Part shown: piece by piece, positions 35,009-46,913 of the stretch | How the letters are laid out: each line of letters starts with the position of its first letter | Position numbering within the stretch: the stretch's first letter is position 1 | DNA from: Meloidogyne chitwoodi | Taxonomy: Eukaryota; Nematoda; Chromadorea; Rhabditida; Meloidogynidae | DNA length: 64,000 bases | NCBI GenBank assembly: GCA_015183035.1 | Contig: JACZZP010000013.1 | Coordinates: 1,054,001-1,118,000 of the forward strand | Direction of reading: 5' to 3' | Position numbers and translations under genes: made by a program | Notes under the pieces: generated by a model | Seen by the model: only the letters and a program-made list of their open reading frames with translations | What the model was told of the DNA's origin: nothing | Database searches by the model: none

Positions 35009-36749
35009 TTAATTGATTATATGTGAATTAACATTATAAATAAATTCTTCTTCACCAAAATTAATGCGAAGAGAACAACAACTGACATCCACAGTTGGGA
35101 ACAAATAATTATCTTCATTATTTAATTGAATTTTTCCTGGAATAATTTTAAATATTTTTTTATATTCTTCACAGAATACTTACCTTTATAGATTCCATTT
35201 ATCGTCAGAAATATATATGGATTTAAAGAAATATCATTTTCTGGAGAATAAATAACTCCACAACCAAATATATCTCCATTAGTCAAATTATTATTATTTA
35301 ATGTTATTTTGCCTTTTCTACTATAATATGCACCTTGATTATTAAATGACACATCAAAATCATTATTACGTAGTCCAATCTGGAAAGTTCCACTAAATTA
35401 AAAAAATGAATATTTTATAAATTTATTAAATCATTTTACTCTTCATGAAGAATTTTTATCAAAGTAATTTCATAATAATATAGCAAATAATCATTATTTC
35501 CAATGATTTTTGAAAAAGAGTGGTTTGCAAGAAATTCAATAACAGAATTAGGTCCTTAATTATTATTAAATTTAAAAAATAATAATTATTAAAATTTAAC
35601 GGTTTTCAAGTGCAGGAAAGTATTGGATAAGTCGTCCAGCAATAACATTTCCGTACCCATTGCCTTGAATACAAGATGCATTGTTTATATCCTCATTTAT
35701 ACACTGTCCATTACAACACGTTAAAACATCATCAACTCTTACTAAATAATTTTGAATGGCTACATATGTTGCAGTGATCTAATTAAATCATTTAAATAAT
35801 AATTATATTTTAAATATAGAAAACTAACATTTCCTGAAGCTTCCATATTTAATTTATATAATATATGCTTTAAAATTTAATAATTTTAAAAAATAAATTT
35901 AATTTACTTTTTAAGATTGATAAATAAAAAATTTAACTTGTTAATATTCAACTTTAAGCAAATATTATTATATATTTCACATGCCCATCAAAACCAACGG
36001 AAGTTTAGGGAGGAGTATTTTAAAATTTCCCCCTTTTTAATTTCTTCCCATTTTCCAATATTTTGCCTTTATATTTTAGGCAATTAAAAGGATTAATTTT
36101 TTGTAAAAAAGGCAAAAATTAAATATTTTTAAATTTTAAACTTTATTAATATTACCTTTCTCTGACAATCAGTGATAGGAAAGCCCAGTTCCGGAACTGG
36201 AACTAGTTCCGTGGAAATTTTAGAACTTTCCGATCACTGCTGACAATGAGATAAATGAAAAATTTGAATAAAATTTTATTAAAAATTAATGAAAGTTTTT
36301 TTATTAAAAACTGATCAAATTAAAAATAATATATTTTGCCGTATTTAAATTTAATTTTAGATATATTTTTTTAAATTTATTTATTTTTATTAAAATACCT
36401 TAATTATTTTAAATGTTTTATAATTAATATAAGCAATACTTGAAGAGAGAAGTAAATTTTTAGAATAATTACACCATTTTTTAAATATTTTATTAGTTGT
36501 TTTGGCAATATCTTTTATATCATTCATAGATTTTTGACTTTTTAAAAATAAATTAATAGTTTTATTTTCGATAATTTTATTTAAATTTAAATAATTTAAG
36601 ATTTAAATTAATTTAATTTTATTAAAAAATTAAAACTTTTTTAAATTTTCTTTTAATATTTGTATATTAATTGGAAATGTAATTGTTGTTTTAAATATTT
36701 CAATAATTAATTCATTAGGCATTAATTTATTTATATTTATTTTTTCCAT
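35009..36749 (-). CDS. F-box-like/SPRY (B30.2) protein, unit 1
   Basis: Minus strand. The first exon starts at 36749 with MEKININKLMPNELIIEIFK, an F-box-like N-terminus (L-P-E-L--I-F pattern). A second exon continues KSMNDIKDIAKTTNKIFKKW to a donor near 36403. A later exon gives HILYKLNMEASGN in the same phase, ending at 35829. Next comes a Cys-rich block with LTCCNGQCINEDINNASCIQ. The SPRY core follows: LLYYYEITLIKI, FQIGLRNNDFDVSFNNQGAY, GDIFGCGVIYSPEN, PYIFLTINGIYKGK and YLFPTVDVSCCSLRINFGEE, with stop TAA ending at 35009. SPRY domains bind protein targets. With an F-box they would act as substrate receptors of SCF ubiquitin ligases, but the F-box match is weak. There is no signal peptide, unlike the secreted SPRYSEC effectors of cyst nematodes. 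An independent start at 35846 is possible. Confidence 0.6.
36170..36239. mobile_element. 70-bp hAT-like MITE inside unit 1
   Basis: Terminal inverted repeats cagtgataggaaag / ctttccgatcactg (13 of 14 match), starting with the hAT-typical CAGTG. An internal palindrome reads agttccggaact. Flanking 8-bp target-site duplications are perfect: ctgacaat at 36162-36169 and again at 36240-36247. The matching place in unit 2 (about 39565) lacks the element. It probably lies in an intron of the unit 1 F-box/SPRY gene. Confidence 0.85.
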
Positions 36750-36969
36750 TTAAAAATTAGATTAAAATAATTTTAAAAAAATCAAAAACAATTATTAATA
36801 ATATTAAATTAATTAATATATTTATATATTTTTGATTGCTTAAAATGACCATTAGACCATCATTTTTTTAGTAGGTCATCAATTTTTTGGCAATGCAATA
36901 ATATATATTTATGACCACAATATGGTAATATTATTAAGAAAAATAATAATATAAGTGCCATTTATTTTT

Positions 36970-37340
36970 CTACGTTTTCAAAAAGAATATTGATAAATAA
37001 AAAATTAAACTTAGGCACTACTTAATTAAAGAAAATATACATTGCCTATGATCTATCAAAACCAACATAATTTGAGAGCGGAGTATTTTTAAATTAAAAA
37101 ACAAATGTTTTTTTTTAATATTTAATTTAGGTACTTTTTATTATGGGTGTCCGCAAGTGATTTTATTATTTTTTCTTTAAGTAAAGAATTATTTTTTATT
37201 GTCAGCTTCTTTTCGAATTTCTGTGGAGGGAATATGTGAAAAGAAGTTGATGCATTTGATGATATTTGCAGATAAAAACTTGCGTACATTTGCGCCTATA
37301 ACGGAAAGGTAACTAACTTGACTTTTTTATCTTCAATGGA
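36970..37340. other. Junction between the two tandem units
   Basis: Begins with a third copy of the cattgcctatgatc boundary phrase at about 37045. A stretch of different, less A/T-rich sequence follows at 37148-37288, with imperfect ends tgtccgcaag / cttgcgtaca and an inner pair cttcttttc / gaaaagaag. It may be a small inserted element. No gene. Confidence 0.4.
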
Positions 37341-37456
37341 TCGAAATGTAGGAAGGTGGAGGATGACAATAACCTCACAAAAATAATCTGGCAGTTATGG
37401 TCAATTTTTTCCTTATCCACAAACAATTATGGCAGAGAAGAAAATAACAGTTTAAT
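37340..37456 (+). pseudogene. Decayed copy of the last exon of the secreted gene
   Basis: Resembles 34650-34770: a ggtggaggatgacaataacc stretch, then tatggtcaattttttcctta followed by the same tccacaaacaattatg, agaagaaaa and acagtttaattt. Small deletions and changes break the frame, and no upstream exons are present. It marks the left end of duplicated unit 2. Confidence 0.7.
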
Positions 37457-37682
37457 TTAGAAAAATTATAATTTCTTCATTAATCATGATTATTTAATAA
37501 TTTAATTTCTTATAAATTTTATTTTCCGGTAATTTAGGTAATATGTTAAACTTAAATAATTAAAGGATACATAGCGTTTTGAACTTATTTTTATCATTTA
37601 GTAAAAGGTTAAAAAATTAATTAGGTTAAATATCTTAAAATATGAATAAAAATTCCTTTTAAATTTTATATTCCAAAATTAA

Positions 37683-40067
37683 TCAATCAATAATAATCCA
37701 GTCATTTTCTGTATATCTCTCTCCATGAGTTATATGGCCATTAATATTATAAATAAAATCAGTATTACCAAAATTGGTTTCCACACTACAACATTTAATA
37801 TAAATTGTTGGAAATAAATTATTAGTATCATCAGTATTTAACAATAAAATTGTTTTCCCTAAAGTTATATTTCATAATTTTTTTTAATAAATTTTAAAAA
37901 ATTATTTAATTTTGACTTCAAAATGATTGAAACTACCAAATCAAAAAGCACTACCCCTTGTCAATTTTCCTTGGAAATTTGGTAAATTTAAATTAATTAA
38001 TTATTAATTAATTTACTAAAATGTACTAATATTAATTCATTCATATACCCAAAAATAATATTTAATTATTATAATTGAAATATTTAAACAATTGTTTACA
38101 TACCTAGCTTTAATCCATTCAAAGTCAAAAAAATATGAGGTTGTTCATATGTTCCAATAGGTGGATAAACAACTCCTATCCCAAAAACATCATTATTCTG
38201 CCAGTTATGATTAATAGGTATAGAACCAAGACTATTATACAAAATACTATTTATACTGTTTAAAACTATTCCTATTTGTATATCATCATTTTCTAACCCA
38301 AAAAATAAAGACCTACTAAATAACAAAAATTAATATTTTTATTTTTAAAATTTATTAACCTTTCAATATTATTTATTTCTATTGTTTTAAGTTCATAATA
38401 ATATATTGAATAACAATTATTATTTCCTTCATTTTTGTTATAAGGATTTTCTCCATATACTACAATACTTCTATCACGATCTTAATTTTTGTTTAAATTT
38501 TATTTTAGCAAAACTTTCAAGTCACCTTTTAACATTTTTAGTTAAATCAAAAAATTAAAAATAGCAAAAAACAGATAGAAAATTATTATTTTAAGAAAGA
38601 ACGATTTTATTAAATAAAAAACACAGGCCTGAATTTATTAAAATAAAAATGATTTACCAAAAAATCCAGATGAAATATATCTAACAAAATTTCCATTTAT
38701 TATTCTTAAATATCCATTACCATTATTACATATTCCATTTCTAATATTAGATGTTATACAATTTGAATCACAACAACTAAATCTTTCATCAATTCTATTC
38801 CAGCTATTTGGAACTGTTATATATATCTAAAAATTTATGAAAAATATTTTAAATTTATTTAAAAATAATATTTGATCCAATTGTTTTTTTTTTAATAATA
38901 CTCTCACATAATTAAAAATTTTATTAAAAATATTTAAATAAAATTTAAATAAAAATTGTAATTATTACATTTTCAAATATATATGAAATATTATTTAGTG
39001 CCATATATTTAACAATATTAATTTCTTTTAATATATTTAACTATAATTTAATAAAATAAAAATAAATTTATAATTTTTTGTTAATATTTATTTAAAAAAT
39101 ATCTTTATAATTTTTATTAAATGTTTTATAATTATTATATATTTTTATATTATATTTATATTATATAAACTTAAAATAAGGAATAGTCAAATAAAAAGGG
39201 TTAATTAAACAATTAGAAGATGTTCTCCTTATTAATATTTTATTTGTTATCCCATTTATTTTTCCAAGAATATTAATAAAAAAATTAAACTTAGGCACTA
39301 CTTAATTAAAGGAAATATACATTGCCTATGATCCATCAAAACCAACGGAAGTTGAGGGAGGAGTATTTTTAAATTTCCCCCTTATTTAATTTCTTCCCAT
39401 TTTCCAATATTTTTGCCTTTTTGTATTTTAGGCAATTAAAAGGATTAATTTTTTGTAAAAATAAAAACAAAAATACAAAACTAATTATATATCATTTTAT
39501 CAGGTTATACAAATTATCTCAACTTTTCTGATATTTTTATAATTTTAAACTTTAATTAAAATTACATTATCTGAGGTAAATGAAAAATTGTGACAAAATT
39601 TTAACTTAAAAACTAACAAAAATTAAAAACTTTATAAAATTAAAAATAAAATATTTTGCCGTATTTAAATATTAATTTTAAATATATTTTTTAAATTATT
39701 TATTTTATTAAAATACCTTAATTATTTTAAATGTTTTATAATTAATATAAGCAATACTTGAAGAGAGAAGTAAATTTTTAGAATAATTACACCATTTTTT
39801 AAATATTTTATTAGTTGTTTTGGCAATATCTTTTATATCATTCATAGATTTTTGACTTTTTAAAAATAAATTAATAGTTTTATTTTCGATAATTTTATTT
39901 AAATTTAAATAATTTAAGATTTAAATTAATTTAATTTTATTAAAAAATTAAAACTTTTTTAAATTTTCTTTTAATATTTGTATATTAATTGGAAATGTAA
40001 TTGTTGTTTTAAATATTTCAATAATTAATTCATTAGGCATTAATTTATTTATATTTATTTTTTCCAT
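37683..40067 (-). CDS. F-box-like/SPRY (B30.2) protein, unit 2
   Basis: Minus strand. The first exon starts at 40067 with the same MEKININKLMPNELIIEIFK as unit 1, and the second exon is also nearly identical. Further exons give MALNNISYIFEN (ending near 38970), WNRIDERFSCCDSNCITSNI with the same CC-C spacing as unit 1, CYSIYYYELKTIEINNIE, LFFGLENDDIQIGIVLNSIN, NWQNNDVFGIGVVYPPIGTY, PHIFLTLNGLKLGK and NLFPTIYIKCCSVETNFGN. The stop is TGA at 37683-37685. The SPRY hallmarks are the DVFG-GV, FLTLNG--LG and LFPT-----V--NFG motifs. In contrast to unit 1, the exon before MALNN does not join the F-box exon in phase by an obvious acceptor. The SPRY part may therefore start independently at the MALNN codon near 39002, or the gene may be damaged there. 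Confidence 0.6.
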
Positions 40068-40724
40068 TTAAAAATTAGATTAAAATAATTTTAAAAAAAT
40101 AAAAAACAATTATTAAATTAATTAATATATTTATATTTTTGGATTGCTTAAAATGACCATTAGACCATCATTTTTTTAGTAGGTCATCAATTTTTTTGGC
40201 AATGCAATAATATATATTTATGACCACAATATGGTTATATTATTAAGAAAAATAATAAGTGCCATTTATTTAAAAAAAGTTTTTTAAATAAAAATTTTTA
40301 ATAATTTTTCAAAATATAATTATTTTTAAACTTATTATTATATAGAGATGTGAGTGTAAATTTGTTTAATTTAATATTTTATTTTCAAAAAATACACAAA
40401 TTTATTGACAAATTATTTAATTTATTTAATAAATTTATTATAAAAACATGTTTTTTTTATTTTTATTTATTTTAATATTAAAAAAAGGCTAAAAATTAAT
40501 TTTCACCTTTATAAAAATATTTATTTATTTTTTTATTTCAATGTTATCTTAACTTAATATTTATTAATTTTATAAAAAATATTTTATATATTTACATTAT
40601 ATTAGTCAATAATTATTAATTTTATTCTTTTTTTTTAATATTTTTTTGATAATAAAAAAATATATTTTTTTAAATTAATTATTATATTTTATTTAATTAA
40701 TTATTTAATAAAATATTTAAAAAA
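40068..40724. other. Intergenic, end of duplicated unit 2 and PNP upstream region
   Basis: About 40140-40270 repeats the 36840-36970 tail of unit 1 almost exactly. The rest is A/T with no gene. Confidence 0.6.
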
Positions 40725-42171
40725 ATGACTTCATTTACAAAAATTGAAAAAATATTAAAAAACTCTTTAAATGAAAATTCTAATATTTTAATTGAAAATA
40801 ATAAAACAAAAAATAATAAAAAATATTTTAAAACTTTTTCTTTTTTTAGAAAAAAATGTTTTAAAATTAAGTAAGTTTTTATTTAATTTTAATTAATTTA
40901 TTAATTTATAACAAAAAAGTCCACGTAAATATAATGATATTGTTTGGTTAAATAAAAAAATTATTTCAATGGCTGGTATTAAAAATAATATTTTACCTCA
41001 AATTGGAATAATTTGTGGTTCTGGTTTAAATAATATTGCTGATAAATTAGAACAACCAATAATTTTACCTTTTGATAAATTACCTGGATTTCCATTGCCT
41101 AGTGGTTTTTTTAAATTTTTAATTTTTATTTAATTAAATTTTTTAAAGTTAATGGACATAAAGGAAATGTTATTTTTGGTTGGTTAGGAGGAAAATATTG
41201 TATTTGTTTACAAGGACGTTTTCACCCTTATGAGCATAATATGGATATGGCATTAGTTTGTTTTCTTTTTTTAATTTAAAGAATAAATATTATTTTTAAT
41301 ATTTTATTACTTATAAATTAATTTAAAACATTTTTTGATTATTAAGAAACATTCTTTTTTTATAATTTTTAAAGTGTACAATGCCAGTTAGATTAATGGC
41401 AATGATGGGTATTAAAACATTAATAGCTTCTAATGCTGCTGGAGGAATTAATTCAAATTTAAATATTGGTGATTTAATGATAATTAAAGATCATATTTTT
41501 ATGCCTGGATTAATGGGGTAATTTATAAAATAATTTTTTTAAATAAAAATTTATAATTATTTTTTATTAGATTTTCTCCTTTAGTTGGACTTAAAGATAA
41601 ACGTTTTGGCAATAGATTTGTATCTATGCAAAATGCTTATGACCAGAAATTAAGGTCTTATAATTATTTTTTAATTATATAATATTTTTATGATTAATCT
41701 GAATTTTTGAGAAGATAAGGGAAATAAAAAACCTTTTAAAAATTATAACAATTTTTTCAGAAAAAAAGCTCTCATATTAGCTGAAAATATTGGTATATCT
41801 GCAAAAGAAGGTGTTTATGTAATGAATGCTGGTCCTCATTATGAAACTGTAGCAGAATGTTCTCTTGCTGCAAGGCTAGGTGGAGATGCACTTGGTAATT
41901 AATTAATTAATTTTAAAATAAATAATTTAAAAAAATAAAAGGAATGTCTACTTGTCATGAAATAATGGTTGCTAGACAATTAGGAATTCGTTGTTTTGCT
42001 TTTTCTTTAATTACAAATTGTAGCAGTCTTGATTTAAATAATCCTTTAGATGTTTGTCATTCAGATGTTTTAGAAATTGGAATTAAAGTTGGAGAAAAAA
42101 CTTCAGAATGGATTACTCAATTAATTAAAACTTTAGATGAAGAAGAAGAAATAATAAAAATAAAAGATTAG
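40725..42171 (+). CDS. Purine nucleoside phosphorylase
   Basis: Cleaves inosine and guanosine with phosphate to the free base and ribose 1-phosphate in purine salvage; cytosolic trimer. Seven exons, 40725-40870, 40920-41104, 41149-41255, 41375-41517, 41571-41654, 41761-41894 and 41942-42171, sum to 342 residues, with all phases consistent. Family motifs appear in order: [16 protein letters not shown] (phosphate loop), [54 protein letters not shown] (Glu of the base pocket), [17 protein letters not shown] and [11 protein letters not shown] with the catalytic Asn. It is longer than the mammalian enzyme (about 290) because of an Asn/Lys-rich N-terminal extension of about 50 residues and an acidic C-terminal tail. 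The upstream ATG at 40725 is supported by the open first exon. Confidence 0.93.
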
Positions 42172-42674
42172 ATTTTAAAAAAATATTTAGAATTATTTAA
42201 TAAAAAATTATTTTATTTGTTAAAAATATTAAGTCCCAAAATATTTTTGATTAAATAATTAAATTTAAATGGAAATTAATTAAATTAAATATTATTATTT
42301 TTAATATTAAATATATTAAAAAAATTATAATAAAATTAAAAATAAATATTTCAAAGAAATAATGCCAAGTGTCGCCCAATCTCTTCTTTTATTTTTTTAT
42401 TTATTTTAGTAACTACTCTCTTTCTTCTAATCCAAAATCTTTAAATTTATATATATATGTGGCCATAGTGTGTGTTTTTGTTTGTTAGCTCCAACTTCTT
42501 TTTTGTTCATTTATTTTTTTATTTTTCTTTTTTTTTTCACTTTTTTTATCAAAGTAATGGTCGATTTTATAAAATAATTTTTAAATAATTATTTATTAAA
42601 TATTTTAAATTAATTAAAAAAATTATGTAAAAAACAAATTTAATTAAATATTTTAAAAAAGGTATTGATAATTA
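42172..42674. other. Intergenic between PNP and the Cys-loop receptor gene
   Basis: A/T-rich, with a pyrimidine-rich block at about 42380-42560 (cttctttt, tttctttttt repeats). It probably contains the PNP 3' UTR and the receptor promoter. No gene. Confidence 0.5.
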
Positions 42675-45277
42675 ATGAAAAAATTAAAAAATTTTAAAAA
42701 TAATATTTCAATATTTTTATTTTATAATTATTTTATTTATTTTTATTCACTTATTTTATTTTGTTATGGAACAGAAAATATTCAATCAACAGTTTTGGCA
42801 AATGAAAATGCAAAAAGACTTTTTGATGATTTAATGGTTTATTTATTTTAAATTAATTATTTTAATTTAATTAATTAATTAGATGTCTTATAATAAACAT
42901 AGAAGACCAGCAACATATCCTAATGAAGCAATTAATGTTAATTTAAGACTTCGACTTTCACAAATTATTGATGTGGTAAGAAAATATTTTTCTAAAAATT
43001 TATTAAAGATAATTAACCTTTTTTGTTTAAAAAAGTTAATTAATTAATATTTAATTTATTTTTTATTTTTAAAGCATGAACTTGATCAAATTATGACAAT
43101 TTCAGGTTACTAAATATTTAAAAATTTAATTTTTTATTTTTATAAATACCTAATTACTTTTTTTAATATTTAAATTTTAGTTTGGCTAAAGCAAGAATGG
43201 ATTGATCAAAAATTAAGTTGGAAACCATCTGCATATGGTGGAGTTTCTGTTCTTTATGTTCCTTATGAAATGATTTGGGTAAATTAATTATTTTTAATAA
43301 AAACTTTTTTTCTTTTTTTAGGTACCAGATATTGTTCTTATTAATGTAAGTAAAAATAAAACCTTTATAATTAATTATTTCTTGAAAAATAAATATAGTT
43401 TGACCATTACCCTAAAAAAATATTAAAAGGTTTACTACTAAATAAATAAATTTAGAATGCAGAAGGTTTTTATAATATTACAATAAATACAAAAGCAACA
43501 CTACATTCGGATGGTCGTGTTGTTTGGGAACCTCCAGCCATTTTTAAGTCTCTTTGTCAAGTAAAGAATATTTTTTTAAATTAATTTTAATATATTATTT
43601 AATTTTACAGATTGATATTCAATGGTATTTTTTGATTGTAAATATTTTTTAATTTTTTTAATAACAAAAAGGTTTCCGTTTGATGAACAAAACTGTCATC
43701 TTAAGGTTTTAATAATTATTTATTATTTATATAAATTAAAATTAATAAAAGTTTTTTAAAAAAATTAATTTTTAAAGTTCGCTTCATGGTCTTTTCCAAC
43801 AAATTTATTGCACTTAACATTAGTAAATGAAAGCAGCATAAATGTTAAATTAATTAATTCTTATGGTCAAGAAGAAATAGAAACAATAGTTGAAGATGGA
43901 ATAGATTTAAGTGATTATTATCCTTCTGTAGAATGGGATATTATGGGAACACAAGTTGGTAAAAATTATTAAAATATTTTAATTTCTTTCACAGGCAAAA
44001 AGACGCCTTAAACGATTTATGGGTTCTAAAAATGGTGATTATGAAGAAATTGATGTAAGAAAAAATATTAATTTTTATTTAAAATTAATTATTTATTTTT
44101 TAGTTTAATTTAGCATTACGTCGAAAGCCTCTTTTTTATACTGTTAATTTAGTCTTTCCTTGTGTTGGAATTTCATTTTTAACAGCACTCGTTTTTTATT
44201 TACCATCTGAATCTGGTGAAAAAATTTCACTATCAATTAATATACTTGTTGCTTTAACTATGTTCTTCCTTTTACTTGTAAAATTAAAATATTATTTATT
44301 TTTAACTAAAATATTTATTATTCTTAAGATTGAAATAATTCCTGCTAATAGCACAACATTACCTTTTGTTGGCAAATATTTATTATTTACAATGATATTA
44401 GTTACTCTATCTGTTCTCATTACTGTTGTTTGTATGTTTTTTTTAATAATAATTAATATTATAAATTAAATAAAAAATAGAACCGTTAGAGGGAACGAAG
44501 AGTAGATTTGCAAGATAAAATTAAAAATTATTAAAATAAATTTTTTAGCTTTACAATTTCATTTCCGAAAACCAACTACTCATCAAATGAGCGGTACTGT
44601 CAGACGAGTTTTTCTAAATTTACTTCCACGTCTATTAATGATGCGAAGACCAGTTTTTATGAAACGATTCCCTCAAGAAAATCGTATAAAATATTAAATA
44701 ATTGTATATTTTCAAATTTAGGTTATAGTTCTGCTTCATCCTCACAATTATTTGCAAATTTTGAACGTGATTTCCCTCAAATTGGTCAACGTGGTATTCC
44801 TCTTTTGAGAAGTACTGGCCAATTAAGTACTTCAAATAAGTCTCCTTTGGCAGCTAAATTAGCAAGAATTTATAATTCACCAAAAGCATTACAATCTTTT
44901 GAGAATTTATGTTTTATAGCTGAGTTATTAAAGAAAAAAGATAGAGATACTAAAGTAGGTTGATTTAAATTTTTTATATTAAAAAGTCTAACTTAAACTC
45001 GTTTTTATTAAAATTTTCAAACAACTTCTGAATAACGTCAAAAATCCTTTAAAATTTTTGTATTGCAGGCTGATATGGAATGGAAATTCGTTGCAATGGT
45101 AAGATTATTAATGAAAAACCAAGATTTAATTTTAAATAAAATTATTTTAAGGTATTTGATCGTCTCTTTCTCATTATTTTCTCTATTGCTTGTGTATTTG
45201 GTACTTGCTGGATTTTACTACAAGCACCCACATTCTATGATAAACGTCAACCAAAACAACCGATGATGAGTTTATAA
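42675..45277 (+). CDS. Cys-loop ligand-gated channel subunit, non-alpha nAChR type
   Basis: Subunit of a pentameric cation channel at neurons or muscle. The start at 42675 gives a signal peptide with the hydrophobic run [19 protein letters not shown]. The extracellular domain shows [29 protein letters not shown] and the Cys-loop [15 protein letters not shown] with 13 residues between the cysteines. Loop C lacks the adjacent Cys pair of alpha subunits: the position reads [18 protein letters not shown]1 is [22 protein letters not shown]2 is [20 protein letters not shown], with Glu at the intermediate ring consistent with cation selectivity. TM3 is [22 protein letters not shown]4 is [20 protein letters not shown], followed by a short tail ending in TAA 45275-45277. 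The TM3-TM4 loop is about 150 residues. About a dozen exons. It is close to the levamisole-receptor-like group in general features, but I cannot name the orthologue. Confidence 0.88.
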
Positions 45278-45351
45278 ATATTACAAATAATATAAATGTA
45301 TATTTCCATGTTAAATAATAAAACAAAAACAAATAAGTAAAAATAATAATA

Positions 45352-46298
45352 TTAGACAATCGTACAAGATTCATTGATTGTACCAGATTCATTGAAACTT
45401 GTGCTGTCGGTATATGGCATTTTTGTTTTTTGAGTCTTCAAAGCATCGCATTCTTCCTTATACGGCACAACACCAATCATCTGATTGTGGAAAATAGTTG
45501 CATTTTTAGCTAAAGCTTGCCGAGCATGAACTGGTGAAGAATAGCGAATATGCATCCAGTTGCCGTTATTAGTTGACTTAAATTTAACAAAATGTTAAAG
45601 TAAAATAATATTAAAAGGAACCCTTTGCGTCATCACATCACCATGTCGTGAAAATAATTCCAAAATGTCATCACGATGATCTGCCGAAAATCCAAAAACT
45701 GTTACCCAACAAAGGTCGTTGCCAGCGCAAGTTTGTTCAGAGTTAAATTCGTCCATTTCAACCTGTCTGTCACCATCGCTTTGAGTATTAAATTGTTCAG
45801 AATGTGATGGTTCCAGTCTAGAAATCTTGGAGGGAGGTCCAATAACATCTTGGTTAAGTGAGCGAAGAGGTGGACCTAATTAAAAATGATAATTAAAATA
45901 TTATATGTATCTATAAATATTCTAAACAATAAAAAAGGAACCATTCCAAAGAGAAGTTGAAGATTTTCCGCCACTATAAGGTTGCAATTTAAGAGCATTT
46001 GGCGATTTAGAACGCGAACGCACGAGCACCGGCGACCAATGAACGCTTTTACCTGTTCCAATAGATAACTCACGCTTTCTGAGTATTCCCGGAGAACTAT
46101 GTTCTAAATTTTGGTATATTAGTGAAATCACAAAAAGTTACCTCCAGTCCTCGATGTAAAACTACGTCTTACAGGCTGTTGACTACCAAACAGAAAACTC
46201 GGTGCAAATTGTTGAGAATCCTGTGAACAGTTCAATCGGGAGTTGTCAATCATTTGAGAGAACCCATTTGAGTCCGAAAAATCGCGAAATTGGTTCAT
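45352..46298 (-). CDS. Nucleoporin NUP35/Nup53 homologue
   Basis: Structural nucleoporin that links membrane and inner-ring nucleoporins. Exons 46298-46142, 46103-45942, 45875-45622 and 45576-45352 sum to 265 residues, with exact phase agreement. The N-terminal half is Ser/Arg/Phe-rich, with an SFLFGSQQP FG-like motif and SPGILRKRELSIGTGKSVHW. The MPPN RRM-like fold follows: CWVTVFGFSADHRDDILELF, RHGDVMTQ, NNGNWMHIRYSSPVHARQAL, then NQMIGVVPYKEECDA. These match the family's WVTVFGF and GNWMHIRY signatures closely. Shorter than the human protein (about 326), mostly in the unstructured ends. It converges with the receptor gene, leaving 74 bp between the stop codons. The C. elegans counterpart is npp-19. 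Confidence 0.9.
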
Positions 46299-46913
46299 AT
46301 TAAGGATCTAAAAATGCTAATTACTTTTAAAAAATTATTTAAAGCATTATAAAAAATAACGGGTGATAGAGAACTTTTAAAGTAAATATGAAATTCTAAC
46401 AAATTAATCTGTGTGAAGCAACAAAATATTTTTTTAGGGCAAAAATAAATAAATCACCGAAAAAGATTTTTCGTTCATTGGCACTTTTTACTAGAATTTT
46501 GACCCTGTGAAGACAGACAGCCGCACGCAAAAGTTTACGCCTCCTCTATCTCTAATTCTTTTTATAATACTATTTCTAATTATTGGCCTGCGAATAGTTG
46601 GTCAATGTGTGTAGGACAGTACGGGACAAGAGTGACTGCCGCAAAGTGGGTAAAGCGATTTAGTAAATGTCTCGCTTTCTCTCATTATATAATTTATTTC
46701 TTTCTTTTAAGCATTACTATTTTACTCATGTCAGGTTACAAGTCCAGTTTCTCGAGTTTTTGTTAGAAGGTTCCTAATCTACCAAATGTTACTTCTACAA
46801 AAATGAACCTTTCCTCTAACCTAATAAGTCTTTCAATTTGGCTGACTTGCTGTGCGCTGCTAATTGGGTACCCCCTAAGCTAAATATTTTAACTTCTGTT
46901 AGTAAATAAAAAT
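46299..46913. other. Intergenic between NUP35 and the RIF1-like gene
   Basis: Upstream region of NUP35 and downstream region of the RIF1-like gene. It is less A/T-rich than most gaps, with no ORF, repeat or RNA gene recognised. Confidence 0.5.

Larger units (their letters stand above)
34640..40270. repeat. Tandem duplication carrying two F-box-like/SPRY units
   Basis: Unit 1 (about 34640-36970) and unit 2 (about 37340-40270) share the same order: 3' exon of the secreted gene, SPRY gene on the minus strand, F-box-like first exon, and an A/T tail with the phrase ccattagaccatcattttt. The segment 36400-36770 and its partner 39710-40090 are almost identical over several hundred bases. The SPRY coding parts have diverged strongly. 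A boundary phrase, cattgcctatgatc-atcaaaaccaac, appears in full or in part in both units and once more at about 37045. Confidence 0.8.

Noticed and set aside
35009..40067. SPRYSEC-type secreted effectors
   Set aside because: The domain is SPRY, but neither unit has a signal peptide at any plausible start; an intracellular F-box-type role fits better.
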